Shown here: positions 1 through 11,314 of the stretch, piece after piece | Position numbering within the stretch: position 1 is the first letter of the stretch | Layout of the letters: each line of letters opens with the position of its first letter | From: Linnemannia schmuckeri | Lineage: Eukaryota; Mortierellomycota; Mortierellomycetes; Mortierellales; Mortierellaceae | Direction: 5' to 3' | NCBI GenBank assembly: GCA_029449235.1 | Contig: JANATG010000018.1 | Coordinates: 620,001-684,000, forward strand | Length of the DNA: 64,000 bases | Notes under the pieces: generated by a model | What the model saw: only the letters and a program-made list of their open reading frames with translations | The model's database searches: none | What the model was told of the DNA's origin: nothing | Translations under genes and position numbers: made by a program

Positions 1-47
1 TACATGATTTTAAATAAAAGAAGGTTCACTTTGTAAAAAAAACGTAC

Positions 48-2242
48 CATTTGTTCTTCCTGAGGATGTTCAACAGAGTAGATCTGTCCTGGTCATGCGT
101 GACAGCAAAAGCGTTCAAAACTGGGCCGAGCACCGCCTCGATAATGTCCTTGTAGTCCTGCTCTCTCAACTTGACATGGCGACCGAGGGGTCCTGTAGGA
201 GGCTCGCCTCTCCATCCTCTCCGCTTGGTCACCTCATCGATATCTCGCAGAACGTCGGGGATGTACTGACCGAATGCTCTGAGCGAGTTCTGCTTCTGAC
301 CCATGATTTGTTGAATTCGTTCATTGTTTTCTTTCCGCTCCCTCTGCACTCTGATCACAAGGGAGTTGGCCTGCTCGGATCGATTGTTGAGATCTTCCTG
401 CTTCTGCTCCAGCAAAGCAAGGTTTTCCCTTGCCTCTGCAAACCTCCGCTTGCCAACTTCCATGTCGTCCTCAAGCTGCTTGATGTTGTTCTCAATCTCG
501 ACCTTGCGTGGCTGACCATTCGACTGAAGCTTCTTCAATTCCTGCTCGATCGTTTGTTCGTAGCCGCGAATCCGATCCTTCAAAACTTTGATCTCATCGT
601 TGACCGTCTTCTCTTCCTCGTGTAGAGTCTTCAGCTCTTCCCGTTTCTCGCGCATCCTCATCTCCAGACCTCTTTTCTCTTCCTGAAATGGCGCTGTGGA
701 ATCTGTTTGTTCCCTGGCAGTCTGCTCAAGCGCGCGAACCTCCTCGTCGAGCGCGGTCAGTTTTTGCTCCTCTCCTGTGCGTCTGTTTTCGATGGCAGGA
801 ACTTTAACCTGGTGATCCTCCAGCTCTCTCCTCAACTCAGCCACTATCCCCTCCAAATCCTCGATCTGGGCCCACACAATCTCCTTCTTCATCTCCTCGA
901 CTTTGAGCTCTAATGACGCCGCCTGCTGACTGTCCTTGAAGCGAGCCTGGGCCTCCTTTGCAAGGTGGAGGAGTTCCGGGAGAACCTCATTCTTTTTCTT
1001 CATGGTCGTCTGCATGATGTCGATACAGTCGCGGACGTGCTCATAGTCCTGGCTCAGTTGGTGGAGCTGGGTTCCCTTGTTGAAAGAGTTGTACTTGTCC
1101 GCGGGGGTGGAGGATTGAAGGAACTGGCGAGCCGAGTCTTGTGAGAGAACGTTGATGGGGTTATCGACCTGGATGTTCATGTGGTCGAGGATAGCAACTA
1201 GGTCATCGCGTTTAGTCGAAACCGTCTTGCCCTTGGCGTTCTTGATCTTGTAGCTCGAGCCTCCGTCCAGAGAGATGCGGCGTTCGACAATGATGCTCTC
1301 TCCGTAGATCTCTGGTTTGTATCCGTCGTTGCCTCTGTTCCGAAGCTGCAGTCGAACGTCTGTCTGAGTGGCACCCTCGCGAATAAGGGCCTTGAGACTG
1401 TGACCACGGTTGGTGACAGAGGCCTTTCCTCCAAGACAAACCATGATGGCGGTCAAAATAGCGCTTTTGCCACCTATATATTCGCGTTATTAATTATTGC
1501 TGTAGTTAGTCTCAATCCAGGCGGCGTAAACGGAAAAAGGTTTTTCGTCTGCGGGCCATGCTACTTACTTCCGTTATGTCCGATAATAAAGTTGATCTTG
1601 GGTCCGAATGGCACCTTGAGATGACGATGGCACATAAAGTCGTGCATTTCAATCATTTCAATGACACCCATCTCTGCAACGGCCTACGATAATGATGGAA
1701 GGATTATTTGTTAAGTAGTGCATGCGACTGTGAACGTAGAATAAACCTTACAAGCACAACAGCGCACTTACTCCATGGCGGCCAGGGGTGGTCTTTGAAG
1801 TCTCGAAATCACGGTTAGCCTTTTCGAGCCACTCCAATTCATCGGCATCCTTCTCCCGAGTGTCCTCAACATCCTGCCAACCCTCAGGCTCCTCTCGACC
1901 GACTATTTCGTCGTCCTCCTCTTCTTCCTCGGGTTCTTCCAGGTCTTTTTCTACTACCACCTCCTGGTGCTTTGCTCTCTTGAGTGCCTAGTGTACAACA
2001 ATAGTAATAAACAGGTTGTCAGCAAAAATCATTTCTACTTTCTTGAATGGTCAAGATGGGGTTTTCTCCGAGATTGATGTTCTCATTTTGGTGGCAACAA
2101 GTTCAAAAAACAACAAAAGGGGCATTTTTTGACTCACCTTCTCCTTAGCCAACTTTGTTCCATTGCTTGGGACTCTTTTGGTAACATATTCCTCTTCCTC
2201 CTCTTCCTCCTCAATTATCCGCCTCTTTCTTGGCTCGGGCAT
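48..2242 (-). CDS. SMC6: SMC6, structural maintenance of chromosomes protein 6 (N-terminal 620 residues; 3' part outside window)
   Basis: ATPase subunit of the nuclear SMC5/6 complex, which acts in homologous recombination and resolution of joint DNA molecules. Exons read on the minus strand are 2242-2138, 1987-1772, 1683-1569 and 1473-48, all with GTAAGT- or GTGAGT-like donors except the last (GTACGT), where the gene continues past the window start. The start MPEPRKRR leads into an acidic, disordered tail of about 100 residues. The Walker A loop GHNGSGKS is split by intron 3 inside the Ser codon. The head (VCLGGKA, SSYKIKN, NPINVLSQD) is followed by a long coiled coil, and the hinge begins near the end (PTGPLGRHVKL, EAVLGPVLNAF). 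These head motifs fit SMC6 better than SMC5. It is divergent from the ZNF830-like gene with 242 bp between the starts. Motifs and phases are seen; the role comes from the family. Confidence 0.95.
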
Positions 2243-2484
2243 AGCGTCCTGTTTTTTTTTTTGTCTCTTGGTCGGCTGATGCAAAAAGGGAGTGGCGGAA
2301 AGAGGAGTTAATTGTTTGTACTTTGTCGCGCTGGGTGAGAGTGTCAAACCAAGCAGGGACGCAAACAATGCTTTCTCCACGTGACCAACGACTGCTTTTT
2401 CATTTACATCTTTCAAGCCAGTTGAATAAATTCACAGGTGATCGTTCACCTGCTTCACTCTTTCGCCATTCCCCCATCTTTACC
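2243..2484. promoter_or_regulatory. Bidirectional promoter interval, SMC6 / ZNF830-like
   Basis: This 242-bp gap lies between two divergent start codons, so both core promoters must sit here or in 5' UTR. It contains a T-rich run near 2251-2261. I see no clear TATA box. The assignment rests on geometry only. Confidence 0.5.
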
Positions 2485-3855
2485 ATGTCAAAGGACGTCC
2501 GCCGGTTGTTCGCTGCCCAGAAGGCAGCTAAAGCAGGAGCCGCCGCCTCACCCTCTTCTTCTTTGCCTTCTTCGCTCTCAGCCTCAGCTTCAGCCTCAAA
2601 GCGTGTCACCCACCCACTGGCCAAATACGACCTCAAGACCTTTCGCCTGACATGTGCCATTTGTGGACCTGCCGTCCCCATCAAGTCCGACAGTCTCTGG
2701 AACGCCCATTTGGTCTCTAAGGCCCATCAGGAAGCCGTCGCTAAGCTGCGAGCCGTTAAGGAGCAAATGCAACGGAAAGAGGCCAAGGCTGCAGAACAAC
2801 GGAAACCTCAGCAACAACAACAGCAGGCTCAGGCGCAGACTCAGGCACAGGGACAAGGTGTCAAGAGGAAAGCCGTTGGAGGACTGGTTGCTTATGCGGA
2901 TGACAGTGGGAGCGACAGTGATGACGAGGAAACTGGATCAGCGCCAGTACCAGCTAGTAGCCAAGCCGCAGTGACCTCGGATTTCAAACGCGTCAAAATC
3001 GACGACGAGACATCAGAGCAGAATCGCCAGCGGGAGCAGGAGCAGGATATCGAGGATGAAGAGGAAGCCATGGCCGGTCTTCCTGCTGGGTTCTTTGACG
3101 CAGCGCCGCCACCACCAGAAACTACACATGACAGCATACCCCAAGAGGAGGAACCAGAGCCAGAGAGCATGGAGGGAGTGTTGCCTGCAGGATTCTTTGA
3201 TAACCCAGAGGAGGGTGCGAGAGTTCGAGCTGAGGTTGGAGGCGCAACAGCGGATCAGCAGCAACGTCAGGTCGATGCGGAATTCAAGGCTCTGGAGGCC
3301 GAGCTGGCTCGGGATTTGGAGCGCCAGGAGAAACAGGATGCTCAGATTCGAGCCGGTCAGGCAGTGGAAACAAAGCCTGTCGCAACAACGAATGGTGCGT
3401 CCAGCGAACACATTCCGTATGAGGAGAAGGTGGAACTGGAAGAACAGGAACTGGAAGAGAGTATCATGGCACGATCGGAGGAAGAGTACCTGCTCTTTGT
3501 GGAAATGCAGGAGAGGCTGGACGCGTTGCGGGAAAAGAAAAATCGTCTCCTTGTGCACAAACAACCACCCGACGCAACAACATCAACAACAGCAACGGCA
3601 TCATCATTGTCATCAGGACGTTCGTCTAGCACAAAGAACAAATCGAAAAGCAAGTCGATTCTGGACCTTGTCAGAGAGCAGGAACTCGCCAAGAAAGAAA
3701 AGGAGCGTCAAGCAGCCGCAGCATTTGCCAAGGCGAAAGCGGATCGGGGGGACAGCAATATGGACGGTGGCGCTGATAACTCGGACGAGGATGAGAGTGA
3801 TGAAGATGACGAGGACATTGAAGCCATGATGGATTGGAGAGCAAGGCGAGTGTAA
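2485..3855 (+). CDS. ZNF830: ZNF830/CCDC16-like zinc-finger protein (456 aa, single exon)
   Basis: Nuclear protein; its animal homologue ZNF830 associates with the spliceosome-linked XAB2 complex and with genome maintenance. I chose ATG 2485 (MSKDVRRLF) because the family begins at this motif and the 54 upstream in-frame codons look like 5' UTR. A C2H2 finger with a long loop is visible: C57 and C60, then H75 and H81, inside the family motif around CAICGPAVPIKSDSLWNAHL. After it come Gln-rich and acidic low-complexity stretches. Two copies of the motif LPAGFFD lie near residues 200 and 240, and a C-terminal coiled coil ends in a highly acidic tail (DEDESDEDDEDIEAMMDWR). No intron is needed. 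Its 3' end faces the LRR gene, 240 bp away. Confidence is high for the family, moderate for the cellular role. Confidence 0.85.
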   Translation: MSKDVRRLFAAQKAAKAGAAASPSSSLPSSLSASASASKRVTHPLAKYDLKTFRLTCAICGPAVPIKSDSLWNAHLVSKAHQEAVAKLRAVKEQMQRKEAKAAEQRKPQQQQQQAQAQTQAQGQGVKRKAVGGLVAYADDSGSDSDDEETGSAPVPASSQAAVTSDFKRVKIDDETSEQNRQREQEQDIEDEEEAMAGLPAGFFDAAPPPPETTHDSIPQEEEPEPESMEGVLPAGFFDNPEEGARVRAEVGGATADQQQRQVDAEFKALEAELARDLERQEKQDAQIRAGQAVETKPVATTNGASSEHIPYEEKVELEEQELEESIMARSEEEYLLFVEMQERLDALREKKNRLLVHKQPPDATTSTTATASSLSSGRSSSTKNKSKSKSILDLVREQELAKKEKERQAAAAFAKAKADRGDSNMDGGADNSDEDESDEDDEDIEAMMDWRARRV

Positions 3856-3883
3856 TCAACCGTTTTGCCTGCCTCTGTCTGCA

Positions 3884-3889
3884 AATAAA
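3884..3889 (+). terminator. Polyadenylation signal AATAAA, ZNF830-like gene
   Basis: A consensus AATAAA lies 29 bp after the stop codon and runs into an A-rich tract. It is a likely poly(A) signal by position. Confidence 0.5.
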
Positions 3890-4095
3890 AAAAAAATAGA
3901 CACCATGACAACACATTCACAAAAGGACCAGAGTATTGTTTTTGCGAGCAGAATCATTGTATTTTAATCAATCAAAGTACGAAAACACTGAAAAAGAAAA
4001 GGGGAAAAAAAGCATAGAACCAAGAACTATTTTTTTTTTCTTTTTTCAAATATCATAACAAAAGAAGACAAGGACATCGGTTAAGAAAAAAGGCA

Positions 4096-7000
4096 TCAAT
4101 GCTCAACATTACGACCAATGACCCGCGTAGTCCAAGGGTCAATCCCTGCCAGGACCAGATCCTCAACCTTGGCGGCTCCAGCATTCCTGCGCCACAGATC
4201 CCGGTTGCGATCAATGTAGCGCTGCAGAACATGGCCATCGATATCGTAGCCCTTGTCAAACTCCCATTCGAGGTCGAGGAGAGTCTGGTTCTGCTTTAAG
4301 CACTGGCTCAGGTGTTCCAACGACGAATCATTGTCACAGACCCTGGCGCGTTTGATGGACAAGCGCAGGAGGGTGTTGTGGCTCGACCGAAGGAAATCTC
4401 CAAAGGAAAGGATATCATCGGCTCCAACTCCGTCCATGACATGCACTTCAATCGACAGCAGCTTGTTGGTGTTCCGCTTCAGACCCATGGTGAGCTCCCG
4501 GAGGTTCACGTGTGAGACTGAGAGGCGGGCCAGGGTGCGGTTTACCTCAAGGAATCGCTGGACTGCGGGGCCTACGCTTCCGAGCTGGCTGAAGGAGGGG
4601 CTCTCCATCCGAAGGGAGCGTAGGGTCGGGTGGTACGCGAGACAGTCCAGAAGCTTGCTTCCTCCTTGAGCGGTCATCTCGTTGTCAGAGACATCTAGGG
4701 ACTGGAGACAACTGAGGGAGCTTGTCTCCTCGAGGGCCTTGCAGAGAACCGAGGTCACCTGGTCGTTCATACATGTATCCTTCAGATGAAGAATCGACAA
4801 GTGGGAGCAGAAACTTATCAAGACCTGCTGAAGATCGCCGGGGCTGTAGATACCCTTACTGAAGAGCATGGAACCATTAAACGACACTTTGGCATGCGGG
4901 CAGTCGATCAACGATTTGGCAAAGACTTGTGCTCCTGAAAAGGTAGCACGGCGTAAGTCAACTTCGAACGACGACAACGCGCTGCAGCGCCCGTCAGGCT
5001 GAGATAACAGGCTGGCGAGGGCTCCTGCAGTCAGGTCGCCGCACCCACCGTTCTGTAGCTCTAGGTGCTCCAGTTTGCTGGAATCGATCGCGCGAACCAT
5101 CCGAGAGCAAGGTTCGTCCGAAGGCCAGGCAGTCCTGGGCAAAATCAGCTCGGTACAGTAGAGACGACTGACAAGGTGGATGATACTCTCCATGGCCTCC
5201 AAGTCCAGCTCGTTCTTGGATTCCGAAATGTCCAAGTTTCTAAGGTTCTTCCCGCTGATGACCCGATCCAATGCCATGGCCGACTCGTTTCCAAATCCAG
5301 ATGAGGGCAGAGCGAGCCTCTCAAGGCGATCACCGACGGCTTCGATAACAACACAGCACCCCGCGTCGTCCAGATAGTTGTGCCCAAGGTCGAGCTCCTT
5401 CAGTGATGCGTATCGTCCGAGATGTCTCGCAAGTACCGCTGAATAGGCCTCGGAGATATCACAGTTGCGAAGAGACAAAATAGACAACCGCCGGCAACCA
5501 AGGAGACCCTTCAGCACTGAGACCAGGCGGGGGGACTTAAGGGAGACATTAGCCAAGCGCAAGATCGATAAGTTGGTACACACACTCAACAAGTCTCCAA
5601 GTAGCTCATGACCGTCCTTCAGTGAGACCTCGGTCAGTTCCAGAGATCGAACATACGGCAGCTCCTTGGGAATGGTCAGACCACGACTGGGAATCAGGTC
5701 TTTGATATCCTTGAAGTGAAAGTACCTCACTTTTCCCGCAGTCATCATTCGGAGGATCCCGAGAAGCTTTTTCTTGCCCATGGACGCAATCTCACGGTAT
5801 TCGTGGCAGGTCAGGGTTAACTTTGAGACATTGGACTTCTTGAGAGACTCGGCCAACATCTTAAGTTCCTGATACGAATAGTTCCGGAGGCTGATATCTA
5901 GCTCGTTAAAGGCTCCAGCCCGAATCATCGCGCTCATGAATCGGTCAAAGGCCTCGCCAGAGGACAGCACGATCTTGACGATTCCCAGATGCTTGTCGTA
6001 GACGCCCCGGTTCAACTTGATCTCATTCTCAAACTCGCTGTCCTGTCGTTGATGATAGGTCGCGCGGTAGTGGTCGAGACAGATCCAGCGGACATGACCC
6101 TGCGCGTCCACAGTTCGGAAGAGGTTGCCGAGCGCGCCGTCCTGATCCCTGCGTTTCAAGAACGACTGAAGCCGACGGAGATCGGCGCCTTCCATCTGGA
6201 TAAAGGACTCCTGAAAGAGCGCGTCGATCACGGTTTGACTTCCGTCGGTAGCGGCGCAGGTACTTGCCAACTGGCCCACATTGACCTTGTTAGTGACGCC
6301 ACCACCATTGTCCATGCCTGGGGCGTTATTGTTGAGACCGCTATGGTACTGATCGAGGTAACGGATCGAGTCGGTCACTCGAGCGTCCAAATCCTTGACT
6401 ACGCCGCCAGGAAGATCAATGGCAGCAATAGTGTTCAGGGCTGGGATGACCATCCCGGCGATAGTCATTCCGCCCTTAAGGATCCGGAGCATCTGCAAGG
6501 TTCGAGGTCCATACTTGCGGAAGAATTCGTTAGGACGGGTGATCTCATATCCTTCATGGCGAGCGACATGAACATAGTTCGCCTGGTTCGGTCCTGTTGG
6601 GTGCGTGTGAAGTCCGCACTCACAGAGAAAGTACAGCCGGAACTTTTGATGGGTATGGTTCGAGAAGATCGACAATGGATTGTAGCCTTGATAGCTAACC
6701 TCGGGCAGGACAATGAACAACCGTGGGGATGAGTACTCGTGCAATTCGTACGACTGCGTGAAGACCGCATGGACCTGTTGTTGAAGGGCAACAAGGTGGT
6801 CCAAGGTCACAGTCTGGACCTCGTTCAAGCGGGTCACGAGCACATGGAGCGTGCTCTGGAGGTCGAGGATTTGCTGGAGTAGTGCAGCGTTCTTGGCGTT
6901 GGTTGCAAGGAGGGTATGCTCCATCTGCTCGAGCTTGCCCTGGACGGAGTGGAGCTCGGTCTTGAGAATGATGGTGTGCATGTCCTGGTCCTGGTGCACC

Positions 7001-7660
7001 CGATCGAACATGCTGACGAGGACTTCTTCGGTGACGGGGCTGACACTGCGTGTCCCCATCAAAGGAGTGTGCACTGGCGAGGGAGCGAGGATGGCTGCGT
7101 TGATAGGAAACATGGTCAAGAGCTGGCCCGGATAGTAGGCAATCCGCCTTGGAGAGTGTCTATAGGCGTGCGATATGAAGCAGTTAAGGGGATATGAAAA
7201 TAACAGTTTGGTTTGCAATTTCAGGTACAATCGATAAGATAAGAGGGAGGCAACGATAAACTAACCTTTGTCGATGGTGGTCCTGGAGGTAGGGCACAGG
7301 CAAACCGTCGAGCAGAAAGTCCTCTCCATAGACAGAAAATGCCTCAAGGATGTCCTCCACAAGAACATAGGGAAGGCCGTCGTCGTCTTCTCGGACAGGG
7401 ACATCCTTGACCTCGTTACTCATCTGCACCGCCTGGAAGCGGCCTGTCTTGCCGGGTCGGTTACGCTTGTTCAATGCCGGCTCGTCGAACAACGACCGCT
7501 TACGCGCCAAGGCCACAAGCGGTAGAGTCGGCTCAGGAGCAAGAAGAGGTGGAGAGGTAGAGTCGCGGAGTAGGGGTGATGAAATCGGTGTTGGGAGGTA
7601 AGGAGCAGGGTTGTCGTGAAGTGGTGGTCGTGAAGTGTGTGCGTCTGAGGTAGGATGCAT
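4096..7660 (-). CDS. Leucine-rich-repeat protein with coiled coil and a CECG-containing domain (1152 aa)
   Basis: Function unknown. Two exons, 7660-7266 and 7159-4096, are joined by a GTTAGT...TATAG intron that restores one frame (…HHRQR|HSPRR…). The order is: a Pro/Ser-rich start; a short conserved module (LPYVLVEDILEAF … PVPYLQDHHR … RRIAYYPGQLL) at about residues 85-155; a coiled coil at about 190-250 (HTIILKTELHSVQGKLEQ); a domain with FIVLPEVSYQGYNP, FRLYFLCECG and HEGYEITRPNEFF at about 275-380; and about 550 residues of ribonuclease-inhibitor-type LRRs (LKELDLGHNYLDDAG, LSCLQSLDVSDNEMTAQG). I recall similar N-terminal and CECG modules in Mortierella-type multidomain proteins, which I cannot verify here. 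No P-loop NTPase is visible, so this is not a complete NLR. No signal peptide or membrane segment is seen. It is divergent from GLO3 across 1.16 kb. Confidence 0.75.
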
Positions 7661-8816
7661 CAGGTGTTTCTGAAAGTTGTTGATTCTGAGGGGGTTGCCC
7701 TTGCTCGGCAGTTCCTTCGTTAACGGTACTCGTGCTCAAGCCGAACAAAAAGCTGTTTTTGAAAGTTGGTTTCCCTTGTCTCCGACAGATAAAGAAAAAA
7801 AAAAAGAGAAGCAAGCGAACAGATACTGTCCAATTACACTTTGAGTCCAGGTGTCTTTTTCTCTCGCTGGTTTCTGCCTTTTTTTTGTGTTAGAGGAGCG
7901 ATACACAGCAAAAGAAAGTTGGCGGCGCAAAGAAGAGCGAGAAAGAAGGACTAACGTTGGAAGTGTAGAAGGAAGTAAAAGAGGCAGGCTTATTGCCCTT
8001 TCTTTCTTTTAATCCGAAGGGGGGTGGTAAGGGGAATCAGAGCAGCAGATGGCGAGGACAAGACGGTTGAAGAGGGGTTGGGAGTCAAGAAAAGCAAGAG
8101 AAAGAACAAAAAACTCTCAGACCCTCTTCCATTTTATAGTGAGAAGAAGTGGCAAACAGCCGAATAACTGAGCGTGAGAGCCGCACGCATGTATCGAAGG
8201 GGTCAATCGAAACTCGATGGTTTGCGTTTTGCGCATCCGCACTCCAAAGCATTTTAGATTGAACTACAAGCAACCGTATATTTTTGCTCTCGTCATCAAT
8301 GGCAAGTGAAGGAGAACACGTTCGATTGTCGAAGGGTGAACAGAGCGGCGGCGGACCGGGTACCTCTAGCTCAGGGGCAAAGCAGAAAGTAAGCGATACA
8401 AATTTGTTGCGTAGGGGACACACTCACTTTACCTCTATGACTTGAGACTTACTGATATGTCTTGCAAAAAAGAAGTGTTTTTGTTGTTGCTTGAGTTTAG
8501 CGATTGTAAATGTCAGCATAAACGTGCTTATTTTATTTTCAGTCTTGTCCTGAACGAATAAAGTTTCTTGCCCTGGCATTGGTGCTTGTTGGCTTGGTCT
8601 TGCCTAGATGGTAAGGCCTAAAGGTAAATGGGCTGTCGGAGGTTGACAAGGCTCTCTTTTCGCACTCTCAGAATGCAATTTCACTTTTTATTCATTCATT
8701 CATCATCTGCACGTGACTCTTTAGTGAGGCCACTTCTGTGCCGGCTTGCCGCTCACCCATTCCTATTTTTCTTCCCCCCTTTCTTCATCACTTCTACATC
8801 AACCTGCCAACAAACC
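7661..8816. other. Intergenic, shared upstream region of the LRR gene and GLO3
   Basis: 1156 bp between two divergent starts. I see A- and T-rich tracts and no open frame with codon pattern or splice structure that I trust. A 112-codon minus-strand open frame at 8085-8423 shows no recognisable motif. Confidence 0.5.
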
Positions 8817-11061
8817 ATGCCCACCATGACTATCTCTGAACCCACAAAGCAAGAAACAACCGACTTTTTCAAGCGCCTCAAAGCCCAGCATGCTAACAAG
8901 GCAAGCTCCCTTCCCATTTTCATTTTATTTTCTTATCGACATAAACAGACAGGATAGGCCCAGCCGAAACAGAACAACACAACAGGAAACAACACTTTTA
9001 GCAGTGCCAGAATTTCTCAAACGATATAGGGCGACAAGTGAGAACAACGGCGAATCCGATAAAAGTGTCAAAGCGTACAAAGGACAGAAGACAGTGGGCC
9101 AAGCAAAACCTATGTTTGAATGCAACACACTTGTGTCCTGATCAGTTTGTTGGAATGACAGACCAGAAGACAGACATTCCTTTCGATTGACACACCTCCT
9201 TTTAATTGTGTCTCGCGATCTGCTAGAGACTGATGACAGGACACCGACGAACTCATTCATCTCAGATGAGCTTTCAAAGGAGACAAGATGAAGCTAATGC
9301 TAGTTCTTGAAAAACTGATGCCGTTTTTTTAAATAGATGTGTGCGGACTGCAACTCCAAGAACCCCGACTGGTGCAGTATTCCTTTCGGTATTTTCCTTT
9401 GCTATGACTGCAGCTCTGTCCACCGCAACTTGGGCGTCCACATCTCCTTTGTTCGGTAAGTTACAAGACATTATCTTTTTTTTTTGCAATTTAGATTCAT
9501 GTACAACAATTCACTTTTTACAGTAACAGGAATCTAGTAATTAACCGCTCTTACTTATTGCGCCGATAGGTCTTCGGTGTTGGACTCGTGGTCGTGGGAT
9601 CAGCTCCGTACAATGAAGGTTGGAGGCAATGCGGCATTGAACGAGTTCTTTAGCAAGTCGCTGTTGAGCAGCAGCAAGGACGCCAAGACAAAGTACACTT
9701 CCAAGGTTGCCGTTGCATACAAGGAGAAGCTGGAGCAGCGCAAGGTTGAGGATGCAGCCAAGTATGTCCTTTTTTCGTATTACATCGTATGCGCATCATC
9801 ATTAACCACAGTCAGTCCGATCTGTTTCTTTTTTAAAATATCAGAATCAGGGGCAATCAAGATTTTTTTTCTTACTGATCAAAAAATAACACAACGGTCA
9901 CCTTGCATAATCAGTATGGTACCTATCACACATCTCCTAACCACCATCATCTGTTTCATGTCAATGCATTTTCAGTAACCCCGGCCGTATGGTCCCAGAA
10001 GCAGCCAAGCCTGCCGCCGCTGCTGCCGACGAGGACGACTTCTTCAACACCTGGAATGAACCCAAGAAGCCCACATCTGGAACATCAACTCCTACATCCT
10101 CCTCCACTCCTCCACCCGTCTTGGGCATGGCTGGAGCTGCCTCTCCCCGCGCCGGATTGGTCCGTCCCGCCCGTTCGACCTTGACCCCCAAGAAGACTAC
10201 CCTCGGAGCCACCAAGCCCATGAAGCTCGGTGTCAAGAAGGTTGCTGGTGTCAGCTTCGAGGAGGCTGAGGCCAGAGCCAAGGCTGAGGCTGATCGCATC
10301 GCTGCCTTGGGTGCTGAAGCTGCCGAGCAGGAGAGATTAGAGAAGAAGGCTGCTGCCGAGAGAGCTGCCCAGAGAGTTGCTGATCAGGAGAACGCCAGAA
10401 ACCAGCCCAAGGCTGCACCTCAACTCACCAACTACTACCAGGCTAACAGCGCAGGAAACGCCAACACCAAGGCGAACGAGGATGGCCTTGCTCGTCTTGG
10501 CATGGGAATGGGTCGCATGGGATTCGGAGCTGTACCCAGCGCTCGTCCTTCCAACACTTATACACCACAAGGTAACCTTCAAATCTGATGACTGATGAAA
10601 ACGCGAATTTTACCTTGCCGAGATCAGTGTTTAACCCGTTCATTTCTCAATTTTACTTCAAATAGTCGAGTCTACGACTGCCCGTGACAAGTTTGGCGGA
10701 CAGAAGGCCATTTCCTCTGACCAGTACTTTGGTCGCAACAACTACGATTCCAAGGCCCAGGCCGAGGCCAACCAGCGTCTCCAATCATTCTCAGGAGCTA
10801 CCTCTATCAGCAGCAGCCAATACTTTGGCCGTGACGAGTCTGTAACTCAGGATGAAGAGGGTACATCATTTTTCTCTTTCCAGGCTGCTGTTATTGTACT
10901 TAAAACCCTTGCATATACTAACCTTTTTTCCTTCGACATATCTTGCTTATTTAGTTGATCAACTTAGCGCTGACTTTGCTGCCATTGGAAACGCAGTGAT
11001 GAAGGGAGCAGATCTTCTCAATGACATGCTGAACGACATGTCTTCACACTACAACTACTAA
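8817..11061 (+). CDS. GLO3: ArfGAP GLO3 / ARFGAP2-3 type (430 aa)
   Basis: GTPase-activating protein for Arf1 on COPI vesicles, acting in Golgi-to-ER retrograde transport. Exons: 8817-8900, 9337-9455, 9570-9761, 9976-10571, 10666-10860, 10955-11061; phases agree throughout. The ArfGAP zinc finger is C30-x2-C33-x16-C50-x2-C53, followed by the arginine finger R58 in VHRNLGVHISFVRS. The central region is Ala/Lys-rich. The C-terminal GLO3 motif appears twice (ISSDQYFGRNN and ISSSQYFGRDE), which separates GLO3/ARFGAP2/3 from GCS1/ARFGAP1. Intron 1 (8901-9336) starts with GC rather than GT (AAG|GCAAGC), a normal minor class of donor. The gene converges with mS34. Start ATG 8817 is followed by a second ATG three codons later; either could serve. 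Confidence 0.95.
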
Positions 11062-11314
11062 AGCCATACCTCAAGCCATTAGCTTGACTGCCACTACCAC
11101 TACCATCACCCCACTCAAAGCTCGTTTAGACTGGTCATTCCTCCACAGATAGACGCACCTTCTTTTTTTCTATACTACAAAATGTAATTAATTCTTGAAT
11201 ACCATGATAACATACTTGCGATCGGAAAAGATGAATGGTGATGTTTGTTTTAACGCGCTAGATCTACTGTTTTAATGGTGGGATATTTTGGTTGTTGTTA
11301 CTGGATGAGTATGT

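Noticed and set aside
2323..2484. Longer ZNF830-like start at 2323
   Set aside because: The 54 extra codons resemble 5' UTR, while MSKDVRRLF at 2485 is the family start.
3013..3564. 183-codon minus-strand and overlapping 257-codon plus-strand frames
   Set aside because: Both are shadows of the ZNF830-like exon, which carries the zinc finger and conserved motifs.
5989..6732. 247-codon plus-strand open frame
   Set aside because: Antisense to the LRR gene, whose minus-strand protein shows clear repeats; this frame has no motif.
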